Assembly: GCA_964404205.1 (NCBI GenBank)
Contig: CAYOJD010000022.1
Span: 1 to 31,318, forward strand
Origin: CAZWBR01 sp964404205
GTDB lineage: Bacteria; Bacteroidota; Bacteroidia; Bacteroidales; Prolixibacteraceae
Length of the DNA stretch: 31,318 nt
Direction: 5' to 3'
The notes beneath the pieces are model-generated. The model made no database searches. It saw only the letters and a program-made list of their open reading frames with translations, and was not told the origin of the DNA. Shown here in pieces: positions 14,019 through 22,936 of this stretch; the stretch's first letter is position 1, and every line of letters starts with the position of its first letter. Both the position numbers and the translations under genes were made by a program.

Positions 14019-16649
14019 TTAGTGTAAACCTAAACGATACGATAATTTGATCAGGAAGATATTGTTGGGTTTTTCGTGATTATATAGCTCACTGATATTT
14101 TCGTCAAAATTGAATTTCCCTGTTGAACTGGAATAGTTTCGGTTTTGCGACCAAACCAAATAGAGTGTAGAGCCGGGAATATATTCCCAACGAACCACCA
14201 GATTGGAAAGGAATTCATTGAAATTAAAATTGGGGTTATCGAACGACGTCTCCATAATTCCGTCGTTATTGGCATCGAGCATGAAAGTGTCGTCGTCGGA
14301 TTGGTCAATCTGTCGGTTTGTTAGAAGGAGGAACCTGTCACTGTAGTTGTTGGCTTTAGGGCTGGTTACCAGTTTATAGCGGGAATATTTTCCCGAAGCC
14401 AAAAATGGTTGTCCCCAATATTGAATTGACAAATCGGGTGTTAGATTGAAATTAACCCTCAACGAAAATGAAAGCACTTTTTGATCGAGTTTTGCCAGAA
14501 GGTAACGAGTATTGTTATTGATTTCCAATTCGTTGACATATTGCAATTCATTGCTTCGCAAAAAGAGCGAAGGGTCCAAAAATATTTGCAAAGCATTGAT
14601 TGGACGATAATTAATCTCGGGCATGAATGCATTGGAGTGAGCTGAATGATGGCTTTCAACGGAGTGTTGTCCTGAGTATTCGAACGAGAGCTTGCGCCTT
14701 TCGCTGGTAGAAACAGAGTACCAAACATTTTTACTACCTGGCATTTTCATAGCCGGACCGCCGCGGAGTTGCGTGCTGGAGTAGGCCTCGCCTTCGACAT
14801 TGAAACCTGCATGTGCCCACCACAGGTTCTTAAACTGCATGTGGCCGTTGAAATTTCCTCCAGCGACGACCTTATTTCCTCCAAAATCGGCAACATACCA
14901 CTGATTGATATTCAGGTTGGCATTTCGCATGATTCCCTGAGGTTTGGTAAACCGATAACCGGCCCAGAAAACTTCAAAAATCTCATCAGCCGAGCGCAAG
15001 AACCCTAAATCGTTTAATTCAAGACCTGGCGATTTCCACATGGTGGCCAGCATCATGTTCAGTCGGCCACCAATTTTATTGATTTGAACATTTCCTCCGT
15101 GGCCCGACAGTGAAGTTCGTTCCGGGTTGAAATTCAGATACGATGCATCGGGTCGTTGGAAATAATGGGTTGATGATTGTTGTGTTTCGGCAATGGCCGC
15201 TTTGCTTCCTGATACACTGCTGAAAACAGTATTGACCTGAAAAAGCCAGTTCTTCTTGTTAAAATATTGCCTGAAATCGACTCCGGCTGAACGTCCATTC
15301 TTATGGAGCATATCTTCAAGAGGTGTTCCGTCGATTTGCCTGTCGGTGCTGGTTATCATACCTCCGATAATCGTATTTCCTCCTTTGATGTCTTTTTGTA
15401 ATCTGGCTACAAAGTAGTTGGTCAACGGTTCGACTATCTCGTTGCGTTCGTTGCCCTGATAATTAATTTTAGCTTTCTCTTCGGCACCGACACTTTCAAT
15501 AACCCCGATTGACCATCCGGTTGATGTTTTGCCGGTTAGTTTGGCCGCACCAATGATTGAGGTAAAATCGGGCGACTGACTGTATTCGTTGTCACGTAAA
15601 TCGGGACTATGGTGCGGCCTTCGGCCAATTCTTCTCGAATAGAAAAGCTGCTCTGATGATAAATCCCCATCGCCAAAGCCCAGTTGAAACCGTGTGATAT
15701 TGTTCCCTTCGATAAAGAACGGCCGTTTTTCTGTAAAGAAAGTTTCGAAGGCTGAAAGATTTACCTCTGAGGGGTCGGCTTCGACCTGACCGAAATCGGG
15801 ATTTAATGTAAAGTCGAGGGTGAGGTTGTTGGTAACACCAATTTTGCCGTCCAATCCGGCATTGATTTTCCCATCTTTTCCGTCACGATAAGGATTTCCC
15901 TCCTCTTTTTGGTAGGTATTCAGGCTTGAAACTACATATGGGGTGAGGTCTAGTTGCTTGCGAGGTTTCACTCCGTTTAAACCTGCCAGTTCACCAAAAA
16001 GATGTACAAAGCCGGGTGAGTTGCGTGGAACAGGTTGCCAGAGATCGGTTTCGTTTTTGCGATAAAGGTGACGGAGTACCTCGAAACCCCAAACATCGTT
16101 GGCATTTTTCTTAAAGCGAAGTTGTGTAAGCGGAATTTTCATTTCGGCAGCCCAGCCCCAACTGTATTTTGCAGTTTTAACAAACCAAATTGGATCCCAG
16201 GTTGGATCTTCAACTTCACCATTGTTGGTAATGGTATTATCGAATTTGACACCTGAGGCGGTGACGTTAAAACTAAATGCGGTTCGGAGGTCGTGGTAGC
16301 TGTCGAAGAGAACACCCACATAGTCACCGTCAGTGCGGTCGCGGCGGGTCAATCGTTGTACAATGCTGTCGGGTGCTGTATCGTAAGCTTTTATGGCTAC
16401 ATAAATGTTATTGTCGTCGAACAAAACCCCAAATTCGGTCTTTTGCGAAGGTATTCCGTTCTCAAACGGTTCATGCTGTACAAAGCCGTTTTCCCATTTG
16501 GCCATTTTCCAGGCTTCTTCTTCAAATGCCCCATCGATGGCGATTTCGGTGGTTACTTGCGAAGCAAAATATCTTTTTTTGACAGCTTCCTGCCCCGACA
16601 GCATGGATGTAACGGCGAAAAGTAATAAGAGTAAAAAACAATGTTTCAT
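14019..16649 (-). CDS. Secreted DUF5916 protein with N-terminal CBM9-like domain
   Basis: An 876-residue protein with a signal peptide (about 1-19, ending SGQEA). Residues 25-200 resemble a family 9 carbohydrate-binding-like domain (IAIDGAFEEEAWKMAKWENG, VLFDDNNIYVAIKAYD, WGWAAEMKIPLTQLRFKK). The rest matches DUF5916, with a conserved FFTEKRPFFIEGN segment and a long run of alternating beta strands. It ends in a hydrophobic-aromatic C-terminus (LIKLSYRLGLH), as expected of an outer-membrane barrel. The function of this common Bacteroidota family is not established to my knowledge; the N-domain suggests glycan binding at the cell surface. The gene is convergent with the PagL-like gene, with 8 bases between stop codons and no clear terminator. 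Confidence 0.88.
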   Translation of the reverse strand: MKHCFLLLLLFAVTSMLSGQEAVKKRYFASQVTTEIAIDGAFEEEAWKMAKWENGFVQHEPFENGIPSQKTEFGVLFDDNNIYVAIKAYDTAPDSIVQRLTRRDRTDGDYVGVLFDSYHDLRTAFSFNVTASGVKFDNTITNNGEVEDPTWDPIWFVKTAKYSWGWAAEMKIPLTQLRFKKNANDVWGFEVLRHLYRKNETDLWQPVPRNSPGFVHLFGELAGLNGVKPRKQLDLTPYVVSSLNTYQKEEGNPYRDGKDGKINAGLDGKIGVTNNLTLDFTLNPDFGQVEADPSEVNLSAFETFFTEKRPFFIEGNNITRFQLGFGDGDLSSEQLFYSRRIGRRPHHSPDLRDNEYSQSPDFTSIIGAAKLTGKTSTGWSIGVIESVGAEEKAKINYQGNERNEIVEPLTNYFVARLQKDIKGGNTIIGGMITSTDRQIDGTPLEDMLHKNGRSAGVDFRQYFNKKNWLFQVNTVFSSVSGSKAAIAETQQSSTHYFQRPDASYLNFNPERTSLSGHGGNVQINKIGGRLNMMLATMWKSPGLELNDLGFLRSADEIFEVFWAGYRFTKPQGIMRNANLNINQWYVADFGGNKVVAGGNFNGHMQFKNLWWAHAGFNVEGEAYSSTQLRGGPAMKMPGSKNVWYSVSTSERRKLSFEYSGQHSVESHHSAHSNAFMPEINYRPINALQIFLDPSLFLRSNELQYVNELEINNNTRYLLAKLDQKVLSFSLRVNFNLTPDLSIQYWGQPFLASGKYSRYKLVTSPKANNYSDRFLLLTNRQIDQSDDDTFMLDANNDGIMETSFDNPNFNFNEFLSNLVVRWEYIPGSTLYLVWSQNRNYSSSTGKFNFDENISELYNHEKPNNIFLIKLSYRLGLH

Positions 16650-16853
16650 TTTTGGTTCGTGAAATTGGTGGATTCAAATGTCAATAAGACGTGCTTTTTT
16701 TGGCTTCGTTACATCATATTCAATTAAATCTGATGTTTTTTGTAGGATAAACCGAAATAATAGACCTTGGATTGAGTTAATGAATTGATAAATATGTTGT
16801 TATGTTTTTTACATGATGCTCGGTTTAATTTCAGGACATTGTTGAATTGAATT

Positions 16854-16884
16854 TTTGTACAAAAAGTTTTTTCGTGTAAGTTTG
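16854..16884 (+). promoter_or_regulatory. Bacteroidota primary-sigma promoter for ffh-folD
   Basis: TTTG (16854-16857), exactly 19 bases, then TAAGTTTG (16877-16884) matches the TTTG-N19-TAnnTTTG consensus fully. The ATG of ffh is at 16909, giving a leader of roughly 18 bases. Confidence 0.8.
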
Positions 16885-16908
16885 TAACCGTTAAAAACAG
16901 AATTGAAA

Positions 16909-18231
16909 ATGTTTGAAAATCTTACAGATAAGTTAGAAAGGTCGTTCAAACTGCTGAAAGGGCAGGGGAAAATTACAGAGATTAACGTTGCCGAAACGCT
17001 GAAAGATGTGCGCCGTGCGTTGCTCGATGCCGACGTAAACTATAAAATTGCGAAAGATTTCACGGCTTCGGTCAAAGACAAGGCTTTGGGGCAGGATGTG
17101 ATAACCGCCCTTAATCCCGGACAGTTAATGGTGAAGATCGTCCATGACGAGTTGGTGCAACTAATGGGCGGGCAAACTGTCGATATCAACTTAAAAGGCT
17201 CACCATCTGTAATTTTGATGTCCGGCTTGCAGGGTTCAGGTAAAACAACATTCTCCGGGAAACTGGCTAACCGTCTGAAAAGCAAACATGGGCGTCATCC
17301 ATTGTTGGTAGCCTGCGACGTTTATCGTCCGGCAGCTATCGAGCAGTTGAAGGTGGTTGGTGCTTCAATCAATGTTCCCGTTTACATAGAAGAGGGTTCT
17401 AAGGATCCGGTAAAAATTGCCAAAGAGGCGCTCAAACAGGCCAAATTGCAAGGGAACGATGTCGTGATTATCGATACCGCCGGCCGTCTGGCAATCGACG
17501 AACAGATGATGAAAGAGATTGAAGCCATTAAAGCGGCGGTCAATCCGAATGAAATCCTTTTTGTGGTCGACTCAATGACAGGTCAGGATGCGGTCAATAC
17601 AGCCAAAGAGTTTAACGAAAGGTTAAATTTTGATGGAGTTGTGTTGACCAAACTCGATGGCGATACCCGAGGCGGTGCTGCTTTATCGATTCGATCGGTT
17701 GTGAATAAACCCATCAAATTTGTGGGTACTGGCGAGAAAATGGAAGCAATAGATGTTTTCCACCCTTCGCGTATGGCCGACAGAATTTTGGGCATGGGCG
17801 ACATCGTTTCGCTGGTTGAACGCGCCCAGGAGCAGTTTGATGAGGAAGAGGCCCGCAAACTTCAGAAAAAATTGGCCAAGGATCAGTTTAATTTCGAAGA
17901 CTTCCTGAAGCAAATTCAGCAAATCAAAAAAATGGGTAACCTGAAAGATTTGGCCAGCATGATTCCGGGTATGGGCAAGGCAATGAAAGATATTGAAATT
18001 GAAGATGATGCTTTCAAACATATCGAGGCCATTATACATTCGATGACAAAGGCTGAACGTGAAGATGCCAGCATTATCGATGGTTCGCGCAGAAAAAGAA
18101 TTGCTCAGGGGTCGGGCACTTCGGTACAGGAAGTAAACCGTTTGCTGAAACAGTTTGCCGATACCCGCAAGATGATGAAAATGGTCTCTATGGGTGGTAA
18201 TATGAAAAATATGGTGAAACCTCGCCGCTAA
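16909..18231 (+). CDS. ffh: Signal recognition particle protein
   Basis: A 440-residue SRP54/Ffh GTPase that binds signal sequences and 4.5S RNA and delivers ribosomes to FtsY at the membrane. The start is the ATG at 16909 (MFENLTDKLERSF, the family's usual N-terminus); a TTG two codons earlier is less likely. The N-domain is followed by the G-domain: GLQGSGKT (106-113), DTAGR (189-193), TKLDGD (247-252). The M-domain follows, with methionine-rich segments (MIPGMGKAM, and MMKMVSMGGNMKNMV at the end) and the SRRKRIAQGSGT RNA-binding motif. It is first in an apparent operon with folD, 16 bases downstream, under a consensus promoter. Confidence 0.98.
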   Translation: MFENLTDKLERSFKLLKGQGKITEINVAETLKDVRRALLDADVNYKIAKDFTASVKDKALGQDVITALNPGQLMVKIVHDELVQLMGGQTVDINLKGSPSVILMSGLQGSGKTTFSGKLANRLKSKHGRHPLLVACDVYRPAAIEQLKVVGASINVPVYIEEGSKDPVKIAKEALKQAKLQGNDVVIIDTAGRLAIDEQMMKEIEAIKAAVNPNEILFVVDSMTGQDAVNTAKEFNERLNFDGVVLTKLDGDTRGGAALSIRSVVNKPIKFVGTGEKMEAIDVFHPSRMADRILGMGDIVSLVERAQEQFDEEEARKLQKKLAKDQFNFEDFLKQIQQIKKMGNLKDLASMIPGMGKAMKDIEIEDDAFKHIEAIIHSMTKAEREDASIIDGSRRKRIAQGSGTSVQEVNRLLKQFADTRKMMKMVSMGGNMKNMVKPRR

Positions 18232-18247
18232 TCTGAATGTTGAAATC

Positions 18248-19123
18248 ATGATATTAATTGACGGGAAGAAAATTTCTGAGGAACTCAAAGCCGAAATTGC
18301 AGCCGAGGTGATCAAAATGAAGGCCAGTGGCGATAAAATTCCGCATCTGGCTGCAATTCTGGTTGGAACGGATGGGGCAAGCGAGACTTATGTGGCAGGA
18401 AAAGTAAAAGCCTGCGAATTGGTTGGTTTCAAATCGACCCTAATTCGTTTGAATGAAAATATTTCGGAAACTGAACTGCTAGGTTATGTTGATAAACTGA
18501 ATAATGATGCTGACATAGACGGGTTTATCGTTCAAATGCCGCTTCCGAAACATATTTCTGAAGATAAAGTTATCGAGCAAATCAATCCTCAAAAAGATGT
18601 GGATGGTTTTCATCCGGTCAATGTCGGCCGAATGGTTGCCGGTCTTCCGTCATTTGTTTCGGCTACCCCTTTCGGAATAATGGAACTGATAAAACGATAC
18701 AAGATTGAAACTTCGGGCAAAAACTGTGTGGTAATTGGCCGAAGCAATATTGTTGGTCGCCCGATGAGTGTTCTGCTTTCGCAGAAAGGAATTGATTGTA
18801 CGGTTACTCTGTGTCACAGCAGAACAAAAAATCTGAAAGAGATTGCAAATCAGGCTGATATTATTGTAGCCGCATTGGGAATTGCCGAGTTTTTAACGGC
18901 TGATATGGTAAAACCCGGTGCTGTAGTTATCGATGTTGGAATTACCCGTGTAAAATCAGATAAAACCAAATCAGGATGGAAATTGCTGGGCGATGTCAAA
19001 TTTGACGAAGTGGCCCCGAAATGTGCTTACATTACTCCTGTTCCCGGCGGTGTTGGCCCGATGACCATTGCTTCGTTGCTTTACAATACATTGCTTTCGG
19101 CACGAAAAGAGATTTATCAATAG
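18248..19123 (+). CDS. folD: Bifunctional methylenetetrahydrofolate dehydrogenase / methenyltetrahydrofolate cyclohydrolase
   Basis: A 291-residue FolD, normal length. It interconverts 5,10-methylene-, 5,10-methenyl- and 10-formyl-tetrahydrofolate in the cytoplasm with NADP(H), supplying one-carbon units for purines and formyl-Met. The catalytic block SETYVAGK holds the family's Tyr and Lys. Later landmarks are VQMPLPKHI, KDVDGFHPVN, the nucleotide-binding GRSNIVGRPMSVLL and the C-terminal PVPGGVGPMT. It starts 16 bases after ffh, so the two are almost certainly co-transcribed. A hairpin terminator follows. Confidence 0.97.
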   Translation: MILIDGKKISEELKAEIAAEVIKMKASGDKIPHLAAILVGTDGASETYVAGKVKACELVGFKSTLIRLNENISETELLGYVDKLNNDADIDGFIVQMPLPKHISEDKVIEQINPQKDVDGFHPVNVGRMVAGLPSFVSATPFGIMELIKRYKIETSGKNCVVIGRSNIVGRPMSVLLSQKGIDCTVTLCHSRTKNLKEIANQADIIVAALGIAEFLTADMVKPGAVVIDVGITRVKSDKTKSGWKLLGDVKFDEVAPKCAYITPVPGGVGPMTIASLLYNTLLSARKEIYQ

Positions 19124-19145
19124 TCGTTATACAGACGTAACAGAG

Positions 19146-19175
19146 AGCATTCATCGAAAAATGGGTGCTTTTTTT
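19146..19175 (+). terminator. Terminator after ffh-folD
   Basis: AGCATTCAT (19146-19154) pairs with ATGGGTGCT (19161-19169), with two G-T wobbles and a 6-base loop, and runs into a TTTTTTT tract. Confidence 0.65.
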
Positions 19176-19284
19176 ATCTGCAACTGAATTTTTTTTACTT
19201 GAAAAATAAGGGCGGTATTCAATTTTTGAATTAACTTTCTGCTAAATCTGAAAATGATTTTACAGAACCTTTAAAATTTTAGTT

Positions 19285-20097
19285 ATGAAACAGATAGCAA
19301 AAATAAAAAGAATATTATTTGTATTGTTTATCCTTTTTCTGGCTTCGTGTGCAACCGTGCCGATTACAGGCAGAAGGCAGTTGAGTCTGGTTAACGAGTC
19401 GGAGATGATTGCCCTGAGTTTGACTCAGTATGATCAGTTTATGAAGGAGAATAAGCTTTCGACTAATACGAAGGATGCCGAAATGGTGAAAAGGGTCGGG
19501 CTAAGAATTGCGAAAGCTGTTGAGGCTTATTTCACCAGTCAGGGGCAGGCGGCTTATCTCGATGGGTATAAATGGGAATTTAACCTTGTTGAGAGCAAAG
19601 ATATCAATGCCTGGTGCATGTCGGGCGGGAAAGTGGTTGTTTATACCGGAATTTTACCAATTACCAAAACTGAGGCCGGATTGGCTGCTGTTATGGGACA
19701 CGAAATTGCCCATGCCGTTGCCCGACATGGCAGTGAGCGGATGAGCGAACAAATGGTCGCCCAGGGAGCTGGAACTGCTTTGTCGGTTGCGTTGACCAAC
19801 AAGCCGGAACAAACCCAGCAATTGGCAATGGCCGCCTTCGGAATTGGTGCCCAGTACGGTGTTTTGCTACCATTTTCACGTAAACACGAATACGAGGCCG
19901 ATCACATGGGGCTGATATTCATGGCAATGGCAGGGTATGACCCGAATGAAAGTGTCCCTTTCTGGGAACGAATGGCACAACTGGGCGGTTCGGGAATGCC
20001 TGAGTTTTTGAGTACGCATCCGGTCAGCGAAAATCGCATTGCCTTTTTGAAAGAAAAAATGGCTGAAGCGCTGCAATATTATAATCCTAAGAAATAG
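19285..20097 (+). CDS. M48 family metalloprotease lipoprotein
   Basis: A 270-residue periplasmic lipoprotein with lipobox LASC (Cys22) after a hydrophobic signal. The zinc protease motif HEIAH is at residues 139-143 and the third-ligand region EYEAD at 202-206. The closing HPVSENRI segment is typical of the LoiP/BepA/OMA1-like branch. Such proteases degrade or help assemble misfolded outer-membrane proteins. It has no TPR domain, unlike BepA, so it is nearer LoiP in layout. The gene stands alone between the folD terminator and the convergent histidine kinase, with 25 bases between stops and no clear terminator. Confidence 0.93.
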   Translation: MKQIAKIKRILFVLFILFLASCATVPITGRRQLSLVNESEMIALSLTQYDQFMKENKLSTNTKDAEMVKRVGLRIAKAVEAYFTSQGQAAYLDGYKWEFNLVESKDINAWCMSGGKVVVYTGILPITKTEAGLAAVMGHEIAHAVARHGSERMSEQMVAQGAGTALSVALTNKPEQTQQLAMAAFGIGAQYGVLLPFSRKHEYEADHMGLIFMAMAGYDPNESVPFWERMAQLGGSGMPEFLSTHPVSENRIAFLKEKMAEALQYYNPKK

Positions 20098-20122
20098 CAC
20101 AGCATCAAATAATGATAATCGG

Positions 20123-21295
20123 CTAACTGTTTTGGTCGTTTAACGGGGCTGCTGAAGGGGTGACTGGTAGTTCGATACAGAAAATCGTACCTGTTTCATT
20201 GGTTGAAACAAATGTAACTTTGCCTTTCAGGTATTTTTCGCCTAAAAGCTTGATGCTGTAGGTACCCAGCCCGCGGCCGGCTTCTTTGGTCGAGAATGAT
20301 TTATTGAATAATTGCATCTGAATCTCGGTAGGCATCACAGTGTTGTTGTGCACCCAAAATTGTATTCTGTCCGGCAAAATATGTCTACAGCCAATTGTAA
20401 TCGTACTTGAACGGTTAACAGCTTCAAGTGCATTTTTCAGCATATTGAGCAAAACGCGCCGTAACAATAACCCGTCTGTAACAAAAATCAGATTGACCGA
20501 TACCGGATCCGTGACGACCACTTTGCCATTAGCTATCTCGCTGTTCTCGATTTGCTGTTTGATTTGCGACAATATTTCCAACGAACGAAATTCTTCGTTC
20601 TTGGGCTTCAATTCGTTGTTCTCAGCAGCTGATAGATCGCGCTGATAAAGAATCTCTTCAATGAGGTCGTTGGCCGTAACTTTTAAGGATCCAAGCAGCT
20701 CATCCGATTTGAGTTGGTTATTTTGATAGGCTGTGAGCAGGTCCAAAATTCCGGTAATATTTCCGGCTTTGTTGAGCACATCATGGAAAAAGATTCGTTC
20801 CAACATTCTACGTCTGATATCATTACTAATATCGACCATGATAAAAAGAAAAAACCGCTGCCCATTGGCTTCGAAAGGACTAACTGTTACCCGAAGATTC
20901 ATGTGCGACCTAAAACGTCCTTTCATGTCGCCCAGTGTTAAATGGCAGTCGTGCGTCGTTTTCAAATTGCTTTGATCGGCTTCTTTCAAAACAGACTGAA
21001 TTGTACAAAACTGGCAGTTTTCTGATGAACCACAACCGCTGGGACCTTTATGGGCATTGACACAGCCAAATGCATCTCCAACCCGTTTCTGAAAGGCAAA
21101 TTCTTTTGTTTCACTGAGCATTTGCGCCATGAAATGATTACATCGCAGTAGCTGATATTTTGCATTGAGAAGCGCAGTGGGCTGTGGAATGGCATCCAAA
21201 ATGCTTTGCAAATCGGCAAAATCTCCTGCCACGATGTTGTGATCATTGTTTGATCCGGAATGATGCACATTCGAATTGTCTTTTTGTTTCTCCAT
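20123..21295 (-). CDS. PAS-sensor histidine kinase with a four-cysteine motif
   Basis: A 390-residue kinase with no membrane segment or signal peptide, so probably cytoplasmic. The PAS domain (about 28-160) contains an insert with Cys78, Cys88, Cys94 and Cys97 in the spacing C-x9-C-x5-C-x2-C. The phospho-acceptor is probably His171 in FFHDVLNKAGN. The ATPase domain shows the N-box NMLKNALEAV, and GRGLGTYSIKLLGEKY as a G-box. No response regulator is adjacent, so its partner is elsewhere. The cysteine cluster recurs in PAS kinases of anaerobic and environmental bacteria as I recall, and would suit metal, Fe-S or redox sensing. It lies 132 bases downstream of dapA on the same strand and may be read with it, as no terminator is visible between. 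Confidence 0.88.
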   Translation of the reverse strand: MEKQKDNSNVHHSGSNNDHNIVAGDFADLQSILDAIPQPTALLNAKYQLLRCNHFMAQMLSETKEFAFQKRVGDAFGCVNAHKGPSGCGSSENCQFCTIQSVLKEADQSNLKTTHDCHLTLGDMKGRFRSHMNLRVTVSPFEANGQRFFLFIMVDISNDIRRRMLERIFFHDVLNKAGNITGILDLLTAYQNNQLKSDELLGSLKVTANDLIEEILYQRDLSAAENNELKPKNEEFRSLEILSQIKQQIENSEIANGKVVVTDPVSVNLIFVTDGLLLRRVLLNMLKNALEAVNRSSTITIGCRHILPDRIQFWVHNNTVMPTEIQMQLFNKSFSTKEAGRGLGTYSIKLLGEKYLKGKVTFVSTNETGTIFCIELPVTPSAAPLNDQNS

Positions 21296-21427
21296 TGGTT
21301 GACGATTACTACGCTTTTTTCAACAGATACGACGAAACGCTACAAAGCTTTACCATATAACAAATGTTGGCTTTGAAATGTTTCTAACGGATGATATACC
21401 CTTATTGGCGTTTGGAATTCTTTGAAA

Positions 21428-22318
21428 TCAGGCTTTTTCGAATTTCATCAGTTCTGCTGCAATCGCATCATAAGTGGTCTGGCTGACAGGAACAAGGGGA
21501 AGCCTCAATTGGTTTTGAACCAGATTTCGGATATGCATCGCAGCTTTCACCCCAGCCGGGTTTCCTTCGATAAATAACAGATCGATGATTCGCTGGATTT
21601 TCAGTTGAAGGGCTGCTGCTATGGTGAAATTTCCCTTCAAAGCGGTATGGGTCAGTTCGGAAACAGTGCCCGGGAGCAGATTGCCCAATACTGAAATTAC
21701 GCCTTCGCCCCCCAATGAAATTGTTGGAACAATCAGGGCATCGTCACCCGAAATAAGCGAAAATCCTTGAGGCTTGTCTCTGAGAATTCGACAGATATCG
21801 GCAAAATTACCTGATGCTTCTTTGGTGGCAATAATTTTGGATGAAGCATTGGCTAATCGTAGGGTGGTTTCGGCACTCATACTTATGCCGGTTCGGGCCG
21901 GAACATTATACAGAATCAGCGGTAGGGGGGATGTTTCGGCTATGGCCATGTAATGTCTGAATATTCCTTCCTGTGTAGGTTTATTGTAATAGGGTACCAC
22001 AGATAATATTCCGTCGATTCCTGACAGATCAAAACTTCTTATGGATTCGACAATACTCAGCGTATCGTTGCCTCCGATACCGGCCATAAGCGGTACCCGG
22101 CCGTTGACCCTTTGGGCAACGAAAGAGATAATCGCTTGTTTCTCTTTTGGCTTAAGCGTGGAGGTTTCAGCTGTTGTTCCTAGAATAACCAAAAAATCAA
22201 CTCCTCCGCTAATTTGGTAATCAACGATATTGCCAAGGGCTTCGAAATCGATGGTAAAATCACTGTTAAACGGAGTGATTAAAGCCACTCCTGCTCCACG
22301 AAACCTATTCTCCATCAT
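21428..22318 (-). CDS. dapA: 4-hydroxy-tetrahydrodipicolinate synthase
   Basis: A 296-residue DapA from the ATG at 22318, one base after the preceding gene's TAA; a GTG at 22327 would overlap that gene. It condenses pyruvate with aspartate semialdehyde, the first step of the lysine/diaminopimelate branch that feeds peptidoglycan. Landmarks are GTTAE (47-51), the catalytic Tyr137 in YNVPARTG and the Schiff-base Lys166 in ATKEASGN. Position and spacing agree with the known E. coli residues Tyr133 and Lys161. It is downstream of DUF6913 and ligA on the same strand, and translation is probably coupled to DUF6913. Confidence 0.96.
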   Translation of the reverse strand: MMENRFRGAGVALITPFNSDFTIDFEALGNIVDYQISGGVDFLVILGTTAETSTLKPKEKQAIISFVAQRVNGRVPLMAGIGGNDTLSIVESIRSFDLSGIDGILSVVPYYNKPTQEGIFRHYMAIAETSPLPLILYNVPARTGISMSAETTLRLANASSKIIATKEASGNFADICRILRDKPQGFSLISGDDALIVPTISLGGEGVISVLGNLLPGTVSELTHTALKGNFTIAAALQLKIQRIIDLLFIEGNPAGVKAAMHIRNLVQNQLRLPLVPVSQTTYDAIAAELMKFEKA

Positions 22319-22319
22319 T

Positions 22320-22865
22320 TTACTCACTTTTGTCCTGTATTTTTTCCAGATAAAATATTACCTGATCCATCAAATATTTACAATTTGGGTTGGCTGAAAC
22401 ATCAATGTCCAAATCGTAAAAATTGTAGTCGTTCGCTTTCCATCCAACTTTGAGTCGGGAATCGGCATGAATCAGGATGTATTGTAATGCGACAACTTTC
22501 TTAATCGTCAAGTCAATAATTATGTCGTATTTCAACGCCATGAATTGATCAATTTCGCCATTGTCGGGTTTTCCGACCCAACTAACATCTTTCTTCCTGA
22601 TAAATCCAGAATGGGATACCGTGGCGAGTGTCTCTTTTTCACGTTTTGAATCGATATAAGCGAGTCCACTTGTCCTGATACCCTTCTCTTTAAGAACTTT
22701 TCTCAGCAACTCATAAGTCTCAATACTGGCTTCGTCTGACGGGTTCCAGAGGATTCCTACATTCTTGGCTGTGCTAAGATTCTGTAAATGAGCATTCCGG
22801 TTTTGCTTTTTGTAATAACCGATAAGTCTTTTCCTGATGTAAGGACTTACAATTTTTCGAATCAT
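22320..22865 (-). CDS. DUF6913-like protein of unknown function
   Basis: A 181-residue protein, basic at the N-terminus (SPYIRKRLIGYYKKQNR), with no signal peptide. Alternating alpha/beta segments include GILWNPSDEASIETYELLR and KYDIIIDLTIKK. It resembles a small Bacteroidota family that I recall as DUF6913, found beside dapA. Function unknown. It is 71 bases downstream of ligA and its stop lies one base before the dapA ATG, so it looks like part of the same transcript and translationally coupled to dapA. The family name is from memory and should be checked. Confidence 0.75.
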   Translation of the reverse strand: MIRKIVSPYIRKRLIGYYKKQNRNAHLQNLSTAKNVGILWNPSDEASIETYELLRKVLKEKGIRTSGLAYIDSKREKETLATVSHSGFIRKKDVSWVGKPDNGEIDQFMALKYDIIIDLTIKKVVALQYILIHADSRLKVGWKANDYNFYDLDIDVSANPNCKYLMDQVIFYLEKIQDKSE

Positions 22866-22936
22866 TTCGGGTCAAAATTATAAAATCGTTTTTAAATCTA
22901 CTCTTTTCGTAAAAATAGTTAGCAAAAGATTAACTT

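Noticed and set aside
16903..16908. TTG start of ffh two codons upstream
   Set aside because: The ATG at 16909 gives the typical MFENLTDKL start, and the upstream promoter fits either, so ATG is preferred.
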